Below, one piece after another: positions 35,427 to 44,417 of a stretch of 64,000 nucleotides of DNA; the stretch's first letter is position 1; the number at the start of each line of letters is the position of its first letter. The stretch comes from Mycobacterium adipatum (GTDB taxonomy: Bacteria > Actinomycetota > Actinomycetes > Mycobacteriales > Mycobacteriaceae), in the NCBI RefSeq assembly GCF_001644575.1, contig NZ_CP015596.1:3410001-3474000 (forward strand). Reading direction: 5' to 3'. Below the pieces are notes generated by a model. The model saw nothing but the letters and a program-made list of their open reading frames with translations, ran no database searches and was not told where the DNA came from. Both the position numbers and the translations under genes were made by a program.

Positions 35427-36839
35427 ATGGACTGGCTGGATCCTCTGGACACCGCGATGATGGCCGCGGAGGTGCTGTCGGGCCCGCTGAACATCGGGGC
35501 CATGCTGGTCCTCACACCACCGCCGGACGCCGGCGAAGACTATGTCGATGACCTTCATCGCGATGCCGTCTCCGGGCAGACCCCGGTGCAGCCCCGGCTA
35601 CGTCGCTACCCGCACCGCGGTGTGCAAACCGGCGGCGCCTGGGTGTGGCGCGAGGCCGCCACGATCGAGCTGGCCCGGCACTGCCGGCGCATCCGCCTGT
35701 CCCTGGGAAGCAGCGACGGCGACCTATGGCGGCTGATCGGCCGGCTGCACGCCGAACCGATCGACAGGTCCCGTCCGATGTGGATGTCCTACCTGATCGA
35801 CGGTTTCGGCGACGGCCGGTTCGCCTTTTACGTCAAGGCCCACCACACGATCTTCGATGGTGTGGCCGGCTTCCAGATGATCGCGGACGCGCTCAGCAGC
35901 GATCCGGATCGCCGTTCGATGCCCCATTTCTACGCCGCGCAGCACGCGGATCCGAGCGCCCGGACAACGCGCCCGACTGTTCGCCTGCCCAATCCCCTCG
36001 CCGCGGTCCGGTCGATGGCGGGCGCGGCCGCGTCGAGCCTTGCGCTTGCCCAACGGGTCGCCGTCGGCGAGATCTCCGACCTGGTGGCCATGACGACCGG
36101 CGACACCACCGTGGCGCCGTGGGCTGCTCCGGTGACCCGGTTCAACGGCAGGCTGGGACCCGAACGCAGCGTCGCCGCGGGCAGCTGGCCCAAGGCGCGC
36201 ATCCGGGCGGTGCAGGACAAGGCCGGCGTCACCGGCAACGACGTCGTCACCGCGGTGGTGGCGGCGGTGCTGCGGCACTGGATGCGCGACCACGGCGAAC
36301 TGCCCGACCGGTCGTTGGTCGCCATCTGCCCGATCACCGTGCGCAGCCGTAGCCACGCGTCCACGGAGCAGCACAACAACATGTTCGGCGCCTGGCTGTG
36401 CCCGCTGGGAACGAACCTGGACGACCCGGTCGAACGGCTCGACCTGATCCACCGGTCGATGTCGGTGGGCAAGGCCCGGGTGGCCGAACGCGGCTCGGCA
36501 GCATCGCTGGTGCTGCTCGCCGCAGCGATCGGACCGACGGTGCTGCAACCGATGCTGCCGTTCTTCCCGAGAATCCGCACCGGCTACAACCTGCCGATCT
36601 CCCATGTGCCGGGACCGTCGGGCCAGATGTACTGGAACGGCGCGCCGGTGCAGGAGATCTATCCGGTGTCAGCCGTCTATGACGGCCAGGCACTCAATGT
36701 CACGACGTGCTCATACGCCGACCGGATCGGCTTCGGGTATGTCGCGGGCAGCACTGTCCTGCCCGATATCGACACCCTCGTCCCGCTGACCGAGCAGGCG
36801 CTGGCCGAACTCGAAGCAGCGCTGGGGCTCCTCGATTGA
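35427..36839 (+). CDS. Wax ester synthase/diacylglycerol acyltransferase (WS/DGAT)
   Basis: A protein of 470 residues from ATG 35427 (a GTG three codons upstream is an alternative). It begins MDWLDPLDTAMM, the usual family start. The catalytic HHxxxDG motif is seen as KAHHTIFDGVAGFQ (about 140). Further family landmarks are GNDVVTAVVAAVLRHW (about 270) and YNLPISHVPGPSGQMYWNG (about 385-405, the NxxxSNVPGP-like motif, here with H for N). These enzymes transfer acyl groups from acyl-CoA to diacylglycerol or fatty alcohol to make triacylglycerol or wax esters, a storage lipid route that is highly expanded in mycobacteria. It follows the alpha/beta hydrolase. Confidence 0.9.
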   Translation: MDWLDPLDTAMMAAEVLSGPLNIGAMLVLTPPPDAGEDYVDDLHRDAVSGQTPVQPRLRRYPHRGVQTGGAWVWREAATIELARHCRRIRLSLGSSDGDLWRLIGRLHAEPIDRSRPMWMSYLIDGFGDGRFAFYVKAHHTIFDGVAGFQMIADALSSDPDRRSMPHFYAAQHADPSARTTRPTVRLPNPLAAVRSMAGAAASSLALAQRVAVGEISDLVAMTTGDTTVAPWAAPVTRFNGRLGPERSVAAGSWPKARIRAVQDKAGVTGNDVVTAVVAAVLRHWMRDHGELPDRSLVAICPITVRSRSHASTEQHNNMFGAWLCPLGTNLDDPVERLDLIHRSMSVGKARVAERGSAASLVLLAAAIGPTVLQPMLPFFPRIRTGYNLPISHVPGPSGQMYWNGAPVQEIYPVSAVYDGQALNVTTCSYADRIGFGYVAGSTVLPDIDTLVPLTEQALAELEAALGLLD

Positions 36840-36875
36840 CCAGACTGTGCGGGCAGCGCACGTAGTCTGATTCGG

Positions 36876-38501
36876 GTGAGACTCCTGCTCGGTCCTGTGC
36901 TGCGCCACGTCGGCGAAACCACCGCGATGGTCTGGGTGCAAACCGACGAACCCGCCCAGGTGCACGTACTCGGGCACTCCGCGCGGACCTTTCAGGTGCA
37001 GGATCACCATTACGCACTCGTCCCGGTGCAGGGACTCACCCCGGACACGGTCACCGAGTATCAGGTGCTCCTCAACGGCGTTCAGGTCTGGCCGGAGCCC
37101 GACTCCGCGTTTCCCCCGAGTGTGATCCGCACCCGGGGCCCCGCCGCGTCGGATCAGCTGCGGGTGATCTTTGGGTCGTGCCGATATCCGAAGACCGGCG
37201 TCGCGAAGATCGACGACAAACTCGGTCTGGATGCCCTGGATTGCTACGCGGCACGGCTGACCTCGCTGCCGCACGAGCAGTGGCCGGACGTGTTGATCCT
37301 GCTCGGCGATCAGGTGTACGCCGACGAGCTGACGCCGGAGGCACGGCGGCAGCTCACCGGCCGACGCACGAACAAGAAGAAGCGTCCCCCGGACGAGGTG
37401 GTCAGCTTCGGAGAGTACGTCGGGCTCTACCAGCACACCTGGGGTGATCCCGAGATCCGCTGGGTGATGTCCACCGTGCCCACCGCGATGATCTTCGACG
37501 ATCACGACATCCGCGACGATTGGAACACGTCGGCGGCGTGGCGCGCATCGGTCAACGCGAAGCCGTGGTGGCGGGACCGGATCCGTTCCGGCTTGTCGTC
37601 GTATTGGGTGTATCAGCACATCGGCAATCTCAGCCCTCAGCAGCTGGAGCAGGACGAGGACTATCAGAATGTGCTGGCCGCCGCCGGCGACTGCTGGCCG
37701 TTGTTGGTGGACCTTGCCGATCGCGCAGACCACGAAGTCGACGGGGAGAAAGGTCTGCGGTTCAGCTTCCGCTGGGATCTCGGGCGCAGCAGGCTCATCA
37801 TGATCGACTCGCGGAATGCCCGGATTCTGGAAGGCGGTAGCCGAAAAATGTTGGGCGACCGTGAGTTCAGCTGGGTCGAGAAGCACGTCAAGGAGGGTCT
37901 GGAGGACCTCGACCATCTGATCCTCGCATCCTCGCTGCCGTGGCTGCTGCCGCCGGCGATCGGTGATATGCAAACCGTCAACGAGTTCGCCGCCAACCGA
38001 TCAGGCCTTCGCGGCGCGGTGGCCGAGAAGATCCGGCAGACCGTGGATTTCGAGCACTGGCCGGCCTTCTTGAACTCGTTCCTGCGGCTGAGTGAACTCA
38101 TCATCGACGTGGCGGGCAATTCCCAGCACGGTCCTGCGACGGTGAGCGTGCTCTCCGGCGATGTCCACCACAGCTACGTTGCGCGGGCCGACTTTGCGGC
38201 CGGTTCCGCGGCCCGGGTGCACCAACTGGTCTGCTCCCCCGTCCACAACTATGTCCCGTTCTTCGTCAAGCCGGTGTTCAAGCTGGGCTGGTCACCGCGG
38301 GCGGCCCGGGTCGCCCGACGGTGGGCGCGTCGCCATGGCGCACCGGCTCTGCCGATGTCATGGCGCAACCTCAGCGGCCCGCTGTTCGGTAACACGATCG
38401 CTACCCTGCAGCTTGCGGGGCGCGGTGCACGCGTGATCTTCGAACAGCCTCGGGAAGACAGCGAACTGGTGGCGGTGACGGAGATTTCGCTCACCGATTG
38501 A
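36876..38501 (+). CDS. PhoD-like alkaline phosphatase family protein
   Basis: A protein of 541 residues with a GTG start. A short N-terminal beta domain (residues 1-85, with TAMVWVQTDEPAQVHVLG) precedes the metallophosphatase core: LRVIFGSCRYPKTG (about 90), DVLILLGDQVYADE (GDQxY, about 140), TAMIFDDHDIRDDWN (DDHDxxDDW, about 207), LILASSLPWLLPP and VSVLSGDVHHSYVA (GDxHxSY, about 427). These are the metal ligands of the PhoD family, which hydrolyses phosphomonoesters or diesters using calcium and iron in characterised members. There is no Tat or Sec signal, unlike secreted PhoD, so it is probably cytoplasmic. Confidence 0.87.
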   Translation: MRLLLGPVLRHVGETTAMVWVQTDEPAQVHVLGHSARTFQVQDHHYALVPVQGLTPDTVTEYQVLLNGVQVWPEPDSAFPPSVIRTRGPAASDQLRVIFGSCRYPKTGVAKIDDKLGLDALDCYAARLTSLPHEQWPDVLILLGDQVYADELTPEARRQLTGRRTNKKKRPPDEVVSFGEYVGLYQHTWGDPEIRWVMSTVPTAMIFDDHDIRDDWNTSAAWRASVNAKPWWRDRIRSGLSSYWVYQHIGNLSPQQLEQDEDYQNVLAAAGDCWPLLVDLADRADHEVDGEKGLRFSFRWDLGRSRLIMIDSRNARILEGGSRKMLGDREFSWVEKHVKEGLEDLDHLILASSLPWLLPPAIGDMQTVNEFAANRSGLRGAVAEKIRQTVDFEHWPAFLNSFLRLSELIIDVAGNSQHGPATVSVLSGDVHHSYVARADFAAGSAARVHQLVCSPVHNYVPFFVKPVFKLGWSPRAARVARRWARRHGAPALPMSWRNLSGPLFGNTIATLQLAGRGARVIFEQPREDSELVAVTEISLTD

Positions 38502-38654
38502 TCGGTCCCTGACGTAACGCCCCCGCGGCTGCTCCCGATGACTCCAGGGATGTGGTGTCACTCGACGAACACGTCGGAGACCGGGCGCGCAAAACACCGC
38601 CGCCCGGCCAGGGGGTCTGGCACAGTCGGCGCAAGGCTGTGCGGGGAGGATGGA

Positions 38655-39380
38655 ATGGTCACTGGTATGCGTCGCATCGGGCGTTTGGCCGCGGCGAGCG
38701 TCCTGGCGGCGGCCGCGTTGCCGATCATGGTGCCGACGGCGGTGTCGCAACCGTGCCCGGACATCGGGGTGGTCTTCGCCAGGGGCACCTCCGAGCCACC
38801 AGGCGTCGGCAGTGTGGGGCAACGTTTCGTCGAAGCGCTACGCGCACAGGCATTTCCACGCACCGTAGGTGTACACGGCGTCAATTATCCGGCGAGCAAC
38901 AACTTCGCCGACGGACCGGCATTCCAGATGAACGTCGTCGAAGGTGTGCGGGACGAATCCGCCCACATTCAGGGCGTGACCTCGGTCTGCCCGAACACGC
39001 GGATGGTGCTCGGCGGGTATTCCCAGGGCGCCGTGGTCACCGCGCTGGCCACCTCCGGGGTGGTGCCCGCGGCTCTGGCACCCGGGGCTGCTCCCCCGCC
39101 GCTACCCGCCGATGTCATCGACAATGTGGCCGCGGTGGTCCTCTTCGGGACACCGGCAGGGTGGTCAGCGGAGAAGTACGGCGCCGCGCCGATCGACGTC
39201 GGCACTGCGTATGCGGCCAAGGCGCTGGAGCTCTGCGCACCCGGTGACACGGTGTGCTCGGGTGCGGCACCGTCCGGGACGAGCGCGCCGCATCAGCAGT
39301 ACGGCGTCAACGGGATGGCTGACCAGGCGGCAACGTTCACGGTCAGCCGGTTGGCCGCGCCGGCGCCGCCGCCGGTGTGA
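38655..39380 (+). CDS. Secreted cutinase family esterase
   Basis: A protein of 241 residues. GGGGAGGA lies just before the ATG at 38655. A signal peptide (RRIGRLAAASVLAAAALPIM, cleavage near VSQPCPD) leads to the mature cutinase domain with CPDIGVVFARGTSEPPGVG, the nucleophile elbow VLGGYSQGAVV (GYSQG, about 122), and the C-terminal acid/His region with CAPGDTVCSGA and HQQYGVNGMADQAA. Four cysteines are placed for two disulfides. Cutinase-like proteins of mycobacteria hydrolyse esters of lipids outside the cell. It appears to be a single gene. Confidence 0.9.
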   Translation: MVTGMRRIGRLAAASVLAAAALPIMVPTAVSQPCPDIGVVFARGTSEPPGVGSVGQRFVEALRAQAFPRTVGVHGVNYPASNNFADGPAFQMNVVEGVRDESAHIQGVTSVCPNTRMVLGGYSQGAVVTALATSGVVPAALAPGAAPPPLPADVIDNVAAVVLFGTPAGWSAEKYGAAPIDVGTAYAAKALELCAPGDTVCSGAAPSGTSAPHQQYGVNGMADQAATFTVSRLAAPAPPPV

Positions 39381-39504
39381 CACCCCGCTCGGGTGCGAGC
39401 CTGCGGCTTCGGTGCAGGAGGCAACGTCTCCTAGCCCGATGCAGGGACCGGCGGCCAGAATCGTGGGAACGAGTGCCGACGCAATCCGATCGCGAGGAGT
39501 GACC

Positions 39505-40539
39505 ATGGCGAGCACGACGGCCTCCCCACTGGCCGGGCTCGGTCTGACCATCCCGGTCATCGCCGCCCCGATGGCCGGCGGTGCCACCACAACCGCCATG
39601 GTCATCGCCGCGGCCCGCGCCGGTGGTCTGGGCTTCCTCGCCGCCGGTTACAAGAGCGCGCACACCCTGGAAACAGAGATCACGGCGGTGCGGCAGGCCT
39701 CGATCCCGTTCGGCGTCAATGTCTTCGTTCCGAACCCCGTGCCCATCACCGATGACGTCTACCGCCGGTACGCGGGTGCACTGCAGGCGGAGGCCGACCG
39801 ATTCGGGCTGACCCTGCCCGCACATCCGGTCGATGACGACGACGCGTTCGACGCCAAAATCGACGTACTCCTGGCGAACCCCGTCCCGGTGGTCAGCTTC
39901 ACCTTCGGAATGCCGGGCCACGGTGTGATCAGGGCACTGCAGAAGGCGGGCACGGTCGTCGTCCAAACCGTGACCACTCTGCCCGAAGCCGAACTGGCGG
40001 CCGCAGCCGGTGTCGATATGCTCGCCGTCCAGGCGAGTGTCGCGGGCGGCCACTCCGGAACGTTCAGCCCGGAGAAAATGCCGGCACCGGTGCCGATCGG
40101 CGATCTCATCGGTCAGATCAACGCCGGCGTGGCACTGCCCCTGATTGCCGCGGGCGGTCTGGCCACGCCGGACGCGGTGACCGGTGTGCTGACTGCGGGC
40201 GCGAGCGCCGCCGCCGTCGGCACGGTGTTGCTGCGCGCCGACGAAAGCGGCGCCTCGGCCACCCACAAGGCGGCTCTGGTCGATCCCGCCCGCACCGAGA
40301 CCACCCTCACCCGTGCGTTCACCGGGCGCCCGGCGCGCGGCCTGCACAACGGCTTCATCGACCGCTTCGAGGCGATCGCTCCCCTGGGCTATCCGGCCAT
40401 CCACCACCTGACCGGCCCGCTACGCAAGGCCGCCGCGGCGGCCGGGGAAGCCGACCTGGTGCATCTGTGGGCGGGCACGGGGTACCGCCATGTCCGCGAT
40501 GCGCCGACCGAGGAGATCCTGCGGTCCTTGGCCGGCTGA
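39505..40539 (+). CDS. Nitronate monooxygenase
   Basis: A protein of 344 residues. GAGGAG precedes the ATG at 39505. The FMN-binding TIM barrel of the nitronate monooxygenase (formerly 2-nitropropane dioxygenase) family is seen in IPVIAAPMAGGATTTAMV (residues 15-32), VNVFVPNPVP (about 71), VVSFTFGMPG (about 132), LAVQASVAGGHSGTF (the GxxAGGHxG motif, about 172-186) and LPLIAAGGLATPDAV (about 213). These flavoenzymes oxidise toxic propionate 3-nitronate and related nitronates. No regulator is adjacent. Confidence 0.88.
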   Translation: MASTTASPLAGLGLTIPVIAAPMAGGATTTAMVIAAARAGGLGFLAAGYKSAHTLETEITAVRQASIPFGVNVFVPNPVPITDDVYRRYAGALQAEADRFGLTLPAHPVDDDDAFDAKIDVLLANPVPVVSFTFGMPGHGVIRALQKAGTVVVQTVTTLPEAELAAAAGVDMLAVQASVAGGHSGTFSPEKMPAPVPIGDLIGQINAGVALPLIAAGGLATPDAVTGVLTAGASAAAVGTVLLRADESGASATHKAALVDPARTETTLTRAFTGRPARGLHNGFIDRFEAIAPLGYPAIHHLTGPLRKAAAAAGEADLVHLWAGTGYRHVRDAPTEEILRSLAG

Positions 40540-40635
40540 AAGTCAGCCACCCTCAGGCGGTCTGGTGCACCGCGGCGTCGACGACCGGGATGCCTGCGAC
40601 GTTTGAGCGCCCGGGTGCGCGGGCACAATGGTGCG

Positions 40636-41985
40636 ATGCCGTCCGTGCTGTGGTTCCGCCGCGACCTCCGGTTGACCGATCTCCCGTCGCTGTTGGCGGC
40701 CGCCGATGGCGACGGTGACGTGCTGGCGTGCTTCGTCCTGGACCCTCGACTGGAGGCCTCATCCGGTCCACGGCGCCTGCAGTTCCTGGGTGACAGCCTG
40801 CGCCATCTGCAGGACGAGCTGGACGGGCGGCTGCTGGTGGTCCGCGGCGCGGCGGACAAGCGCATTCCGCTGATCGCCAAGGACATCGGTGCGGACGCGG
40901 TGCACATCTCCGGGGACTACACACCGTATGGCCGGCGCCGCGACGAGCAGGTCCGCCGGGCGCTCGGTGACACGCCCCTGGTGGCGACCGGCTCCCCGTA
41001 CCTGGTGTCACCCGGGCGTATCCGCAAAGACGATGACACCCCGTACAAGGTGTTCACGCCCTATTTCCGCCGGTGGCGCGAGCACGGCTGGCGCGACCCT
41101 GCCAAGTCCGGCGCGCCCTCGGCGCGCTGGCTGGCTCCCTCGGAGGTCACGCACGCATCGCTGGAGCCCGTGCCGATCCCGGATCCGGGAGTCGAGATGG
41201 ATGTCGTTGCCGGTGAAGCGGCCGCACTGGCGCAGTGGCGTGCCTTCATCGACGACGATCTGCAGGGTTATGACGAGGATCGTGACCGCCCCGATCTGGC
41301 CCGGACCAGCCGCATGTCGGGTCCCCTGAAGTTCGGCACCATCCATCCGCGCACCCTGGCCGCCGATCTGCGCACCCGCCGCAACGGTGACGCCGCCTAC
41401 CTGCGGGAGTTGGCGTTCCGCGACTTCTATGCCGATGTGCTCCATCATTGGCCGCGCAGCGTGTGGTGGAACTGGAACGCCGATTTCGACGCCATCGAGA
41501 CCGACAGCGGCGTCGACGCCGAGCAGCATTTCGCGGCGTGGAAGGCCGGCGAGACCGGCTTCCCGATCGTCGATGCCGGTATGCGCCAGCTTCGTGCGAC
41601 CGGGTTCATGCATAACCGGGTCCGGATGATCACCGCGTCGTTCCTGGTGAAGGATCTGCACCTGCCCTGGCAATGGGGTGCCCGATGGTTCCTGGAACAG
41701 TTGGTCGACGGCGACATGGCCAGCAACCAGCATGGGTGGCAATGGTGCGCCGGCAGCGGCACCGACGCCGCCCCCTATTTCCGGGTGTTCAACCCCACCA
41801 CGCAGGGCCAGAAGTTCGACCCGACAGGTGATTACATCCGCCGGTGGGTGCCCGAGCTGGTCGACGTCGATGATCCGCACCTGAAGAAGGGGCAGCGACC
41901 ACGGGGCTACCCGGAGCCGATCGTCGACCACGGCCAGGAACGCACCGAGGCCCTGCGCCGCTACCAGGCCCTCACCGGAAAGTAG
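40636..41985 (+). CDS. phr: Deoxyribodipyrimidine photolyase (class I CPD)
   Basis: A protein of 449 residues starting MPSVLWFRRDLRLTD. The N-terminal antenna-binding alpha/beta domain (1-130) is followed by the FAD-binding helical domain, with RTSRMSGPLKFGTIHPRTL (about 225), LRELAFRDFYADVL, GFPIVDAGMRQLRATGFMHN (about 305-325) and MASNQHGWQWCAGSGTDAAP (about 360-380), then RVFNPTTQGQKFDP. These are the class I CPD photolyase signatures, including the tryptophans of the electron-transfer chain. It repairs UV-induced cyclobutane dimers using light. The SRPBCC gene starts 18 bases later and is probably co-transcribed. Confidence 0.93.
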   Translation: MPSVLWFRRDLRLTDLPSLLAAADGDGDVLACFVLDPRLEASSGPRRLQFLGDSLRHLQDELDGRLLVVRGAADKRIPLIAKDIGADAVHISGDYTPYGRRRDEQVRRALGDTPLVATGSPYLVSPGRIRKDDDTPYKVFTPYFRRWREHGWRDPAKSGAPSARWLAPSEVTHASLEPVPIPDPGVEMDVVAGEAAALAQWRAFIDDDLQGYDEDRDRPDLARTSRMSGPLKFGTIHPRTLAADLRTRRNGDAAYLRELAFRDFYADVLHHWPRSVWWNWNADFDAIETDSGVDAEQHFAAWKAGETGFPIVDAGMRQLRATGFMHNRVRMITASFLVKDLHLPWQWGARWFLEQLVDGDMASNQHGWQWCAGSGTDAAPYFRVFNPTTQGQKFDPTGDYIRRWVPELVDVDDPHLKKGQRPRGYPEPIVDHGQERTEALRRYQALTGK

Positions 41986-42002
41986 GCTGATACCGTGGCG
42001 TC

Positions 42003-42455
42003 ATGCGTGATTCCGCCACGGTCGTCATTGATGCACCGGCACTGGACATCTGGAACGTGGTGGCCGATATCCGGAACACCGGCAAGTTCTCACCGGAGAC
42101 CTTCGAAGCCGAATGGCTGGACGGCGCAACCGGCCCGGCGCTGGGCGCCAAGTTCCGGGGACACGTCAAACGCAACGAGATCGGACCCATCTACTGGACG
42201 ACATGCCGGGTGACGGCCTGCACCCCGGGTGAAGAGTTCGGTTTCGAGGTCCTCGTCGGTGAGCGCGCCGTCAACAACTGGCATTACGCGTTCGATCCGA
42301 GCGGTGACTCGACGAAGGTGACGGAGTCCTTTTGGCTTCCGTTCCCGGCGCTGTTACGGCCGCTCGAGCCGCTCTATTTCCTGCGTCGGCGCCGCAACGT
42401 GCGGGATATGACCACCACGCTGCACCGGATCAAGGACTACGTCGAAAAGGGTTAG
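42003..42455 (+). CDS. SRPBCC (START-like) family protein
   Basis: A protein of 150 residues starting MRDSATVVIDAPALDIWNVV, typical of polyketide cyclase/dehydrase and lipid-transport-like SRPBCC proteins. It continues with VADIRNTGKFSPETFEAEWL and a C-terminal helix (MTTTLHRIKDYVEKG). The fold makes a hydrophobic ligand pocket; the ligand is unknown. It follows the photolyase by 17 bases. Many mycobacterial genomes carry several such proteins. Confidence 0.82.
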   Translation: MRDSATVVIDAPALDIWNVVADIRNTGKFSPETFEAEWLDGATGPALGAKFRGHVKRNEIGPIYWTTCRVTACTPGEEFGFEVLVGERAVNNWHYAFDPSGDSTKVTESFWLPFPALLRPLEPLYFLRRRRNVRDMTTTLHRIKDYVEKG

Positions 42456-42472
42456 ACGCGAACGGGTCACGC

Positions 42473-43357
42473 TCAGCCGGCGGCAGGGCGGCAGACGGCG
42501 ACCGGCACCGGGGAATGGTGCAAGAGGTTCAGGCTGGTCGACCCGATCAACGCACTGGCCAGTGCGCCGTGTCCACGGGAGCCGACGACGACCAGCTGAG
42601 CACCGTCGAGGTGCGCCAGCAGCGCCTGGCTGGGTTTGGAAGGCTCGACGAAGAAGGTGACATCGACCTCCGGGCGGCGTTGCGCCCACGGGCCGACGGT
42701 CTCGGTGAGTGAACTCCACTCCATGGCTTCCAGTGCCTCCCAGTCGATCAGGAACGGAATCGTCACGTCCCCGGGAGCACGACGCGACGACGAGGACCGT
42801 ACCGCCCACAGCGGAGCGTGCAGGGCGTCGGCGAGCTCGAACGCCAGCTCCAGCGCCGCATCGCTGTTCTGGCCGTCCACCCCGACGACGATCGGTTGCG
42901 TGGTCGGCGACAGCTTTCCGCCGCGCCAGGCGATGACCGGGCAGGCGGACCGGGTGATGGTCGTGAGGGTGAGCGACCCGATCAGCAGCGCGGAGGTCGT
43001 CGACACGTCCTGGGATCCCAGGACGATCAGCCGCGCCTGGGCGCTCAGGGCTTCCAGCACGTCGTCGGCGGTGTCGGCCGGTGCGCTGGTGGTGATCTCC
43101 ACACCGGGTTCGGCACGCCCCACAGCATCGGCCGCCGCGCTGAGAATATCTGCCGCGGCTTCATGCTGACCGGTGATGGCGGCCGCCCGGACGGCCGCAG
43201 CGGCATCGGTGAAATTGTGCCCGAGGTAGGGCACGGCATACACGATGTGCAGGGACGCGCCCAGCCGAGCCGCCAATCCGCCGGCCCAGGTCGCCGCGGC
43301 CACCGCGCTCGCGGAGCCATCCACTCCGACCACGATGGGCTGTGCCGTATCGGTCAT
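42473..43357 (-). CDS. Universal stress protein with tandem UspA domains
   Basis: A protein of 294 residues. The start MTDTAQPIVVGVDGSASAV at 43357 is preferred to one 13 codons upstream because the UspA fold begins directly. Two UspA domains are seen: VVGVDGSASA (about 10) with LIVLGSQDVSTTSALLIGSL (about 118), and VVGVDGQNSDAALELA (about 155) with LVVVGSRGHGALASALIGST (about 260). The second has the ATP-binding Gx2GxGx(9)GS pattern; in the first, G-S-Q-D-V-S departs from it. Mycobacterial tandem Usp proteins respond to hypoxia and stress. It is divergent from another tandem Usp gene at 43532. Confidence 0.9.
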   Translation of the reverse strand: MTDTAQPIVVGVDGSASAVAAATWAGGLAARLGASLHIVYAVPYLGHNFTDAAAAVRAAAITGQHEAAADILSAAADAVGRAEPGVEITTSAPADTADDVLEALSAQARLIVLGSQDVSTTSALLIGSLTLTTITRSACPVIAWRGGKLSPTTQPIVVGVDGQNSDAALELAFELADALHAPLWAVRSSSSRRAPGDVTIPFLIDWEALEAMEWSSLTETVGPWAQRRPEVDVTFFVEPSKPSQALLAHLDGAQLVVVGSRGHGALASALIGSTSLNLLHHSPVPVAVCRPAAG

Positions 43358-43531
43358 ATCGCTGATGTCCTCTCGCCGAACCCCGTCGCCTCCCATCCTG
43401 CCCCATCCGGGACGGGGCTCACGCTTCCCGTGGGCCCCGCGGCAGTCGGGTGTCCAACCGCTGCCGGAGACACTGTCGTCGCCGGTGACGCTCGACTAGC
43501 GTCGACGGGAAACACAGCAGAGGAGCGTCGC

Positions 43532-44410
43532 ATGGCAACGTCGGCTGAGAACATCGGCATCATCGTCGCGGTAGACGGCTCACCCGGTTCCGACGCGGCG
43601 GTGACGTGGGCGGCGGCCGAAGGCCTGCGCCGCAAGGTTCCCGTGACATTGCTCCATGTCATCGCACCGCTGATGGTGACGTGGTCTTCGTCGGCTGAAG
43701 ATTCGAATATTGCTGATCTGCAGGCAGATTCGTCAGCCAGCGTGCTTGAGCGTGCAGAGGTGGTCTTCCGTTCGGCCCTCGACGATCCGAACGCCGTGGT
43801 GGTGCGCGTCGAGTCGCGACCCTCACCGGTGGTCGGAACGCTGGCCGAGGCGTCTCGCGCGGCGCTGATGCTGGTGGTCGGCAACCGCGGCACCGGCGGT
43901 CACAAGCGGCTTCCACTCGGCTCGGTGGCCGCAGGTCTGTTGCATCATGCGCACAGTCCGGTGGTGGTGATCCACCAGGACGATGTCGCGGAGCCCACGG
44001 CGCCGGTGGTGCTCGGTGTGGACGGTTCCCCCTCGTCGGAGGCTGCCACCCGGGTTGCCTTCGAGGAGGCGGCGCTGCGCGGGGTGGACCTGGTGGCGCT
44101 GCACGCCTGGAGTGATATCGGGGCGGTCCCGCTGTTCGCCCTGGACTGGCGGGTGTACGAGGAGGAGGCGCAGGAGACGCTCGCCGAACGACTCGCCGGA
44201 TGGCAGGAGCAGTATCCCGGTGTGCGCGTGCAGCGCCGCCTGGTGCGCGACCGACCCGCGCACTGGTTGATCGAGGCGTCACAGAACGCCCAATTGGTCG
44301 TCGTGGGCAGCCGCGGTCGCGGCGGCTTCGCCGGTCTCTTGCTGGGTTCGGTGGCCTCGACCGTCGCACAGCTGTCGCATGCCCCGGTGGTCGTGGTGCG
44401 CAACAGCTGA
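43532..44410 (+). CDS. Universal stress protein with tandem UspA domains
   Basis: A protein of 292 residues, with GAGGAG shortly before the ATG. The first UspA domain has IIVAVDGSPGSDAAVTWA and LMLVVGNRGTGGHKRLPLGS; the second has VVLGVDGSPSSEAATRVA and LVVVGSRGRGGFAGLLLGSV. Both show the Gx2GxGx(9)GS nucleotide-binding motif. It lies 174 bases from the divergent Usp gene, so the two may share control. The next gene is convergent, with only seven bases between stops. Confidence 0.9.
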   Translation: MATSAENIGIIVAVDGSPGSDAAVTWAAAEGLRRKVPVTLLHVIAPLMVTWSSSAEDSNIADLQADSSASVLERAEVVFRSALDDPNAVVVRVESRPSPVVGTLAEASRAALMLVVGNRGTGGHKRLPLGSVAAGLLHHAHSPVVVIHQDDVAEPTAPVVLGVDGSPSSEAATRVAFEEAALRGVDLVALHAWSDIGAVPLFALDWRVYEEEAQETLAERLAGWQEQYPGVRVQRRLVRDRPAHWLIEASQNAQLVVVGSRGRGGFAGLLLGSVASTVAQLSHAPVVVVRNS

Positions 44411-44417
44411 GCCGCAG

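Noticed and set aside
43358..43531. Possible DosR/DevR-type box (GGGAC...CCC) between the divergent Usp genes
   Set aside because: The half-sites do not match the 20-bp consensus in spacing or symmetry; GC-rich words like this are common here.
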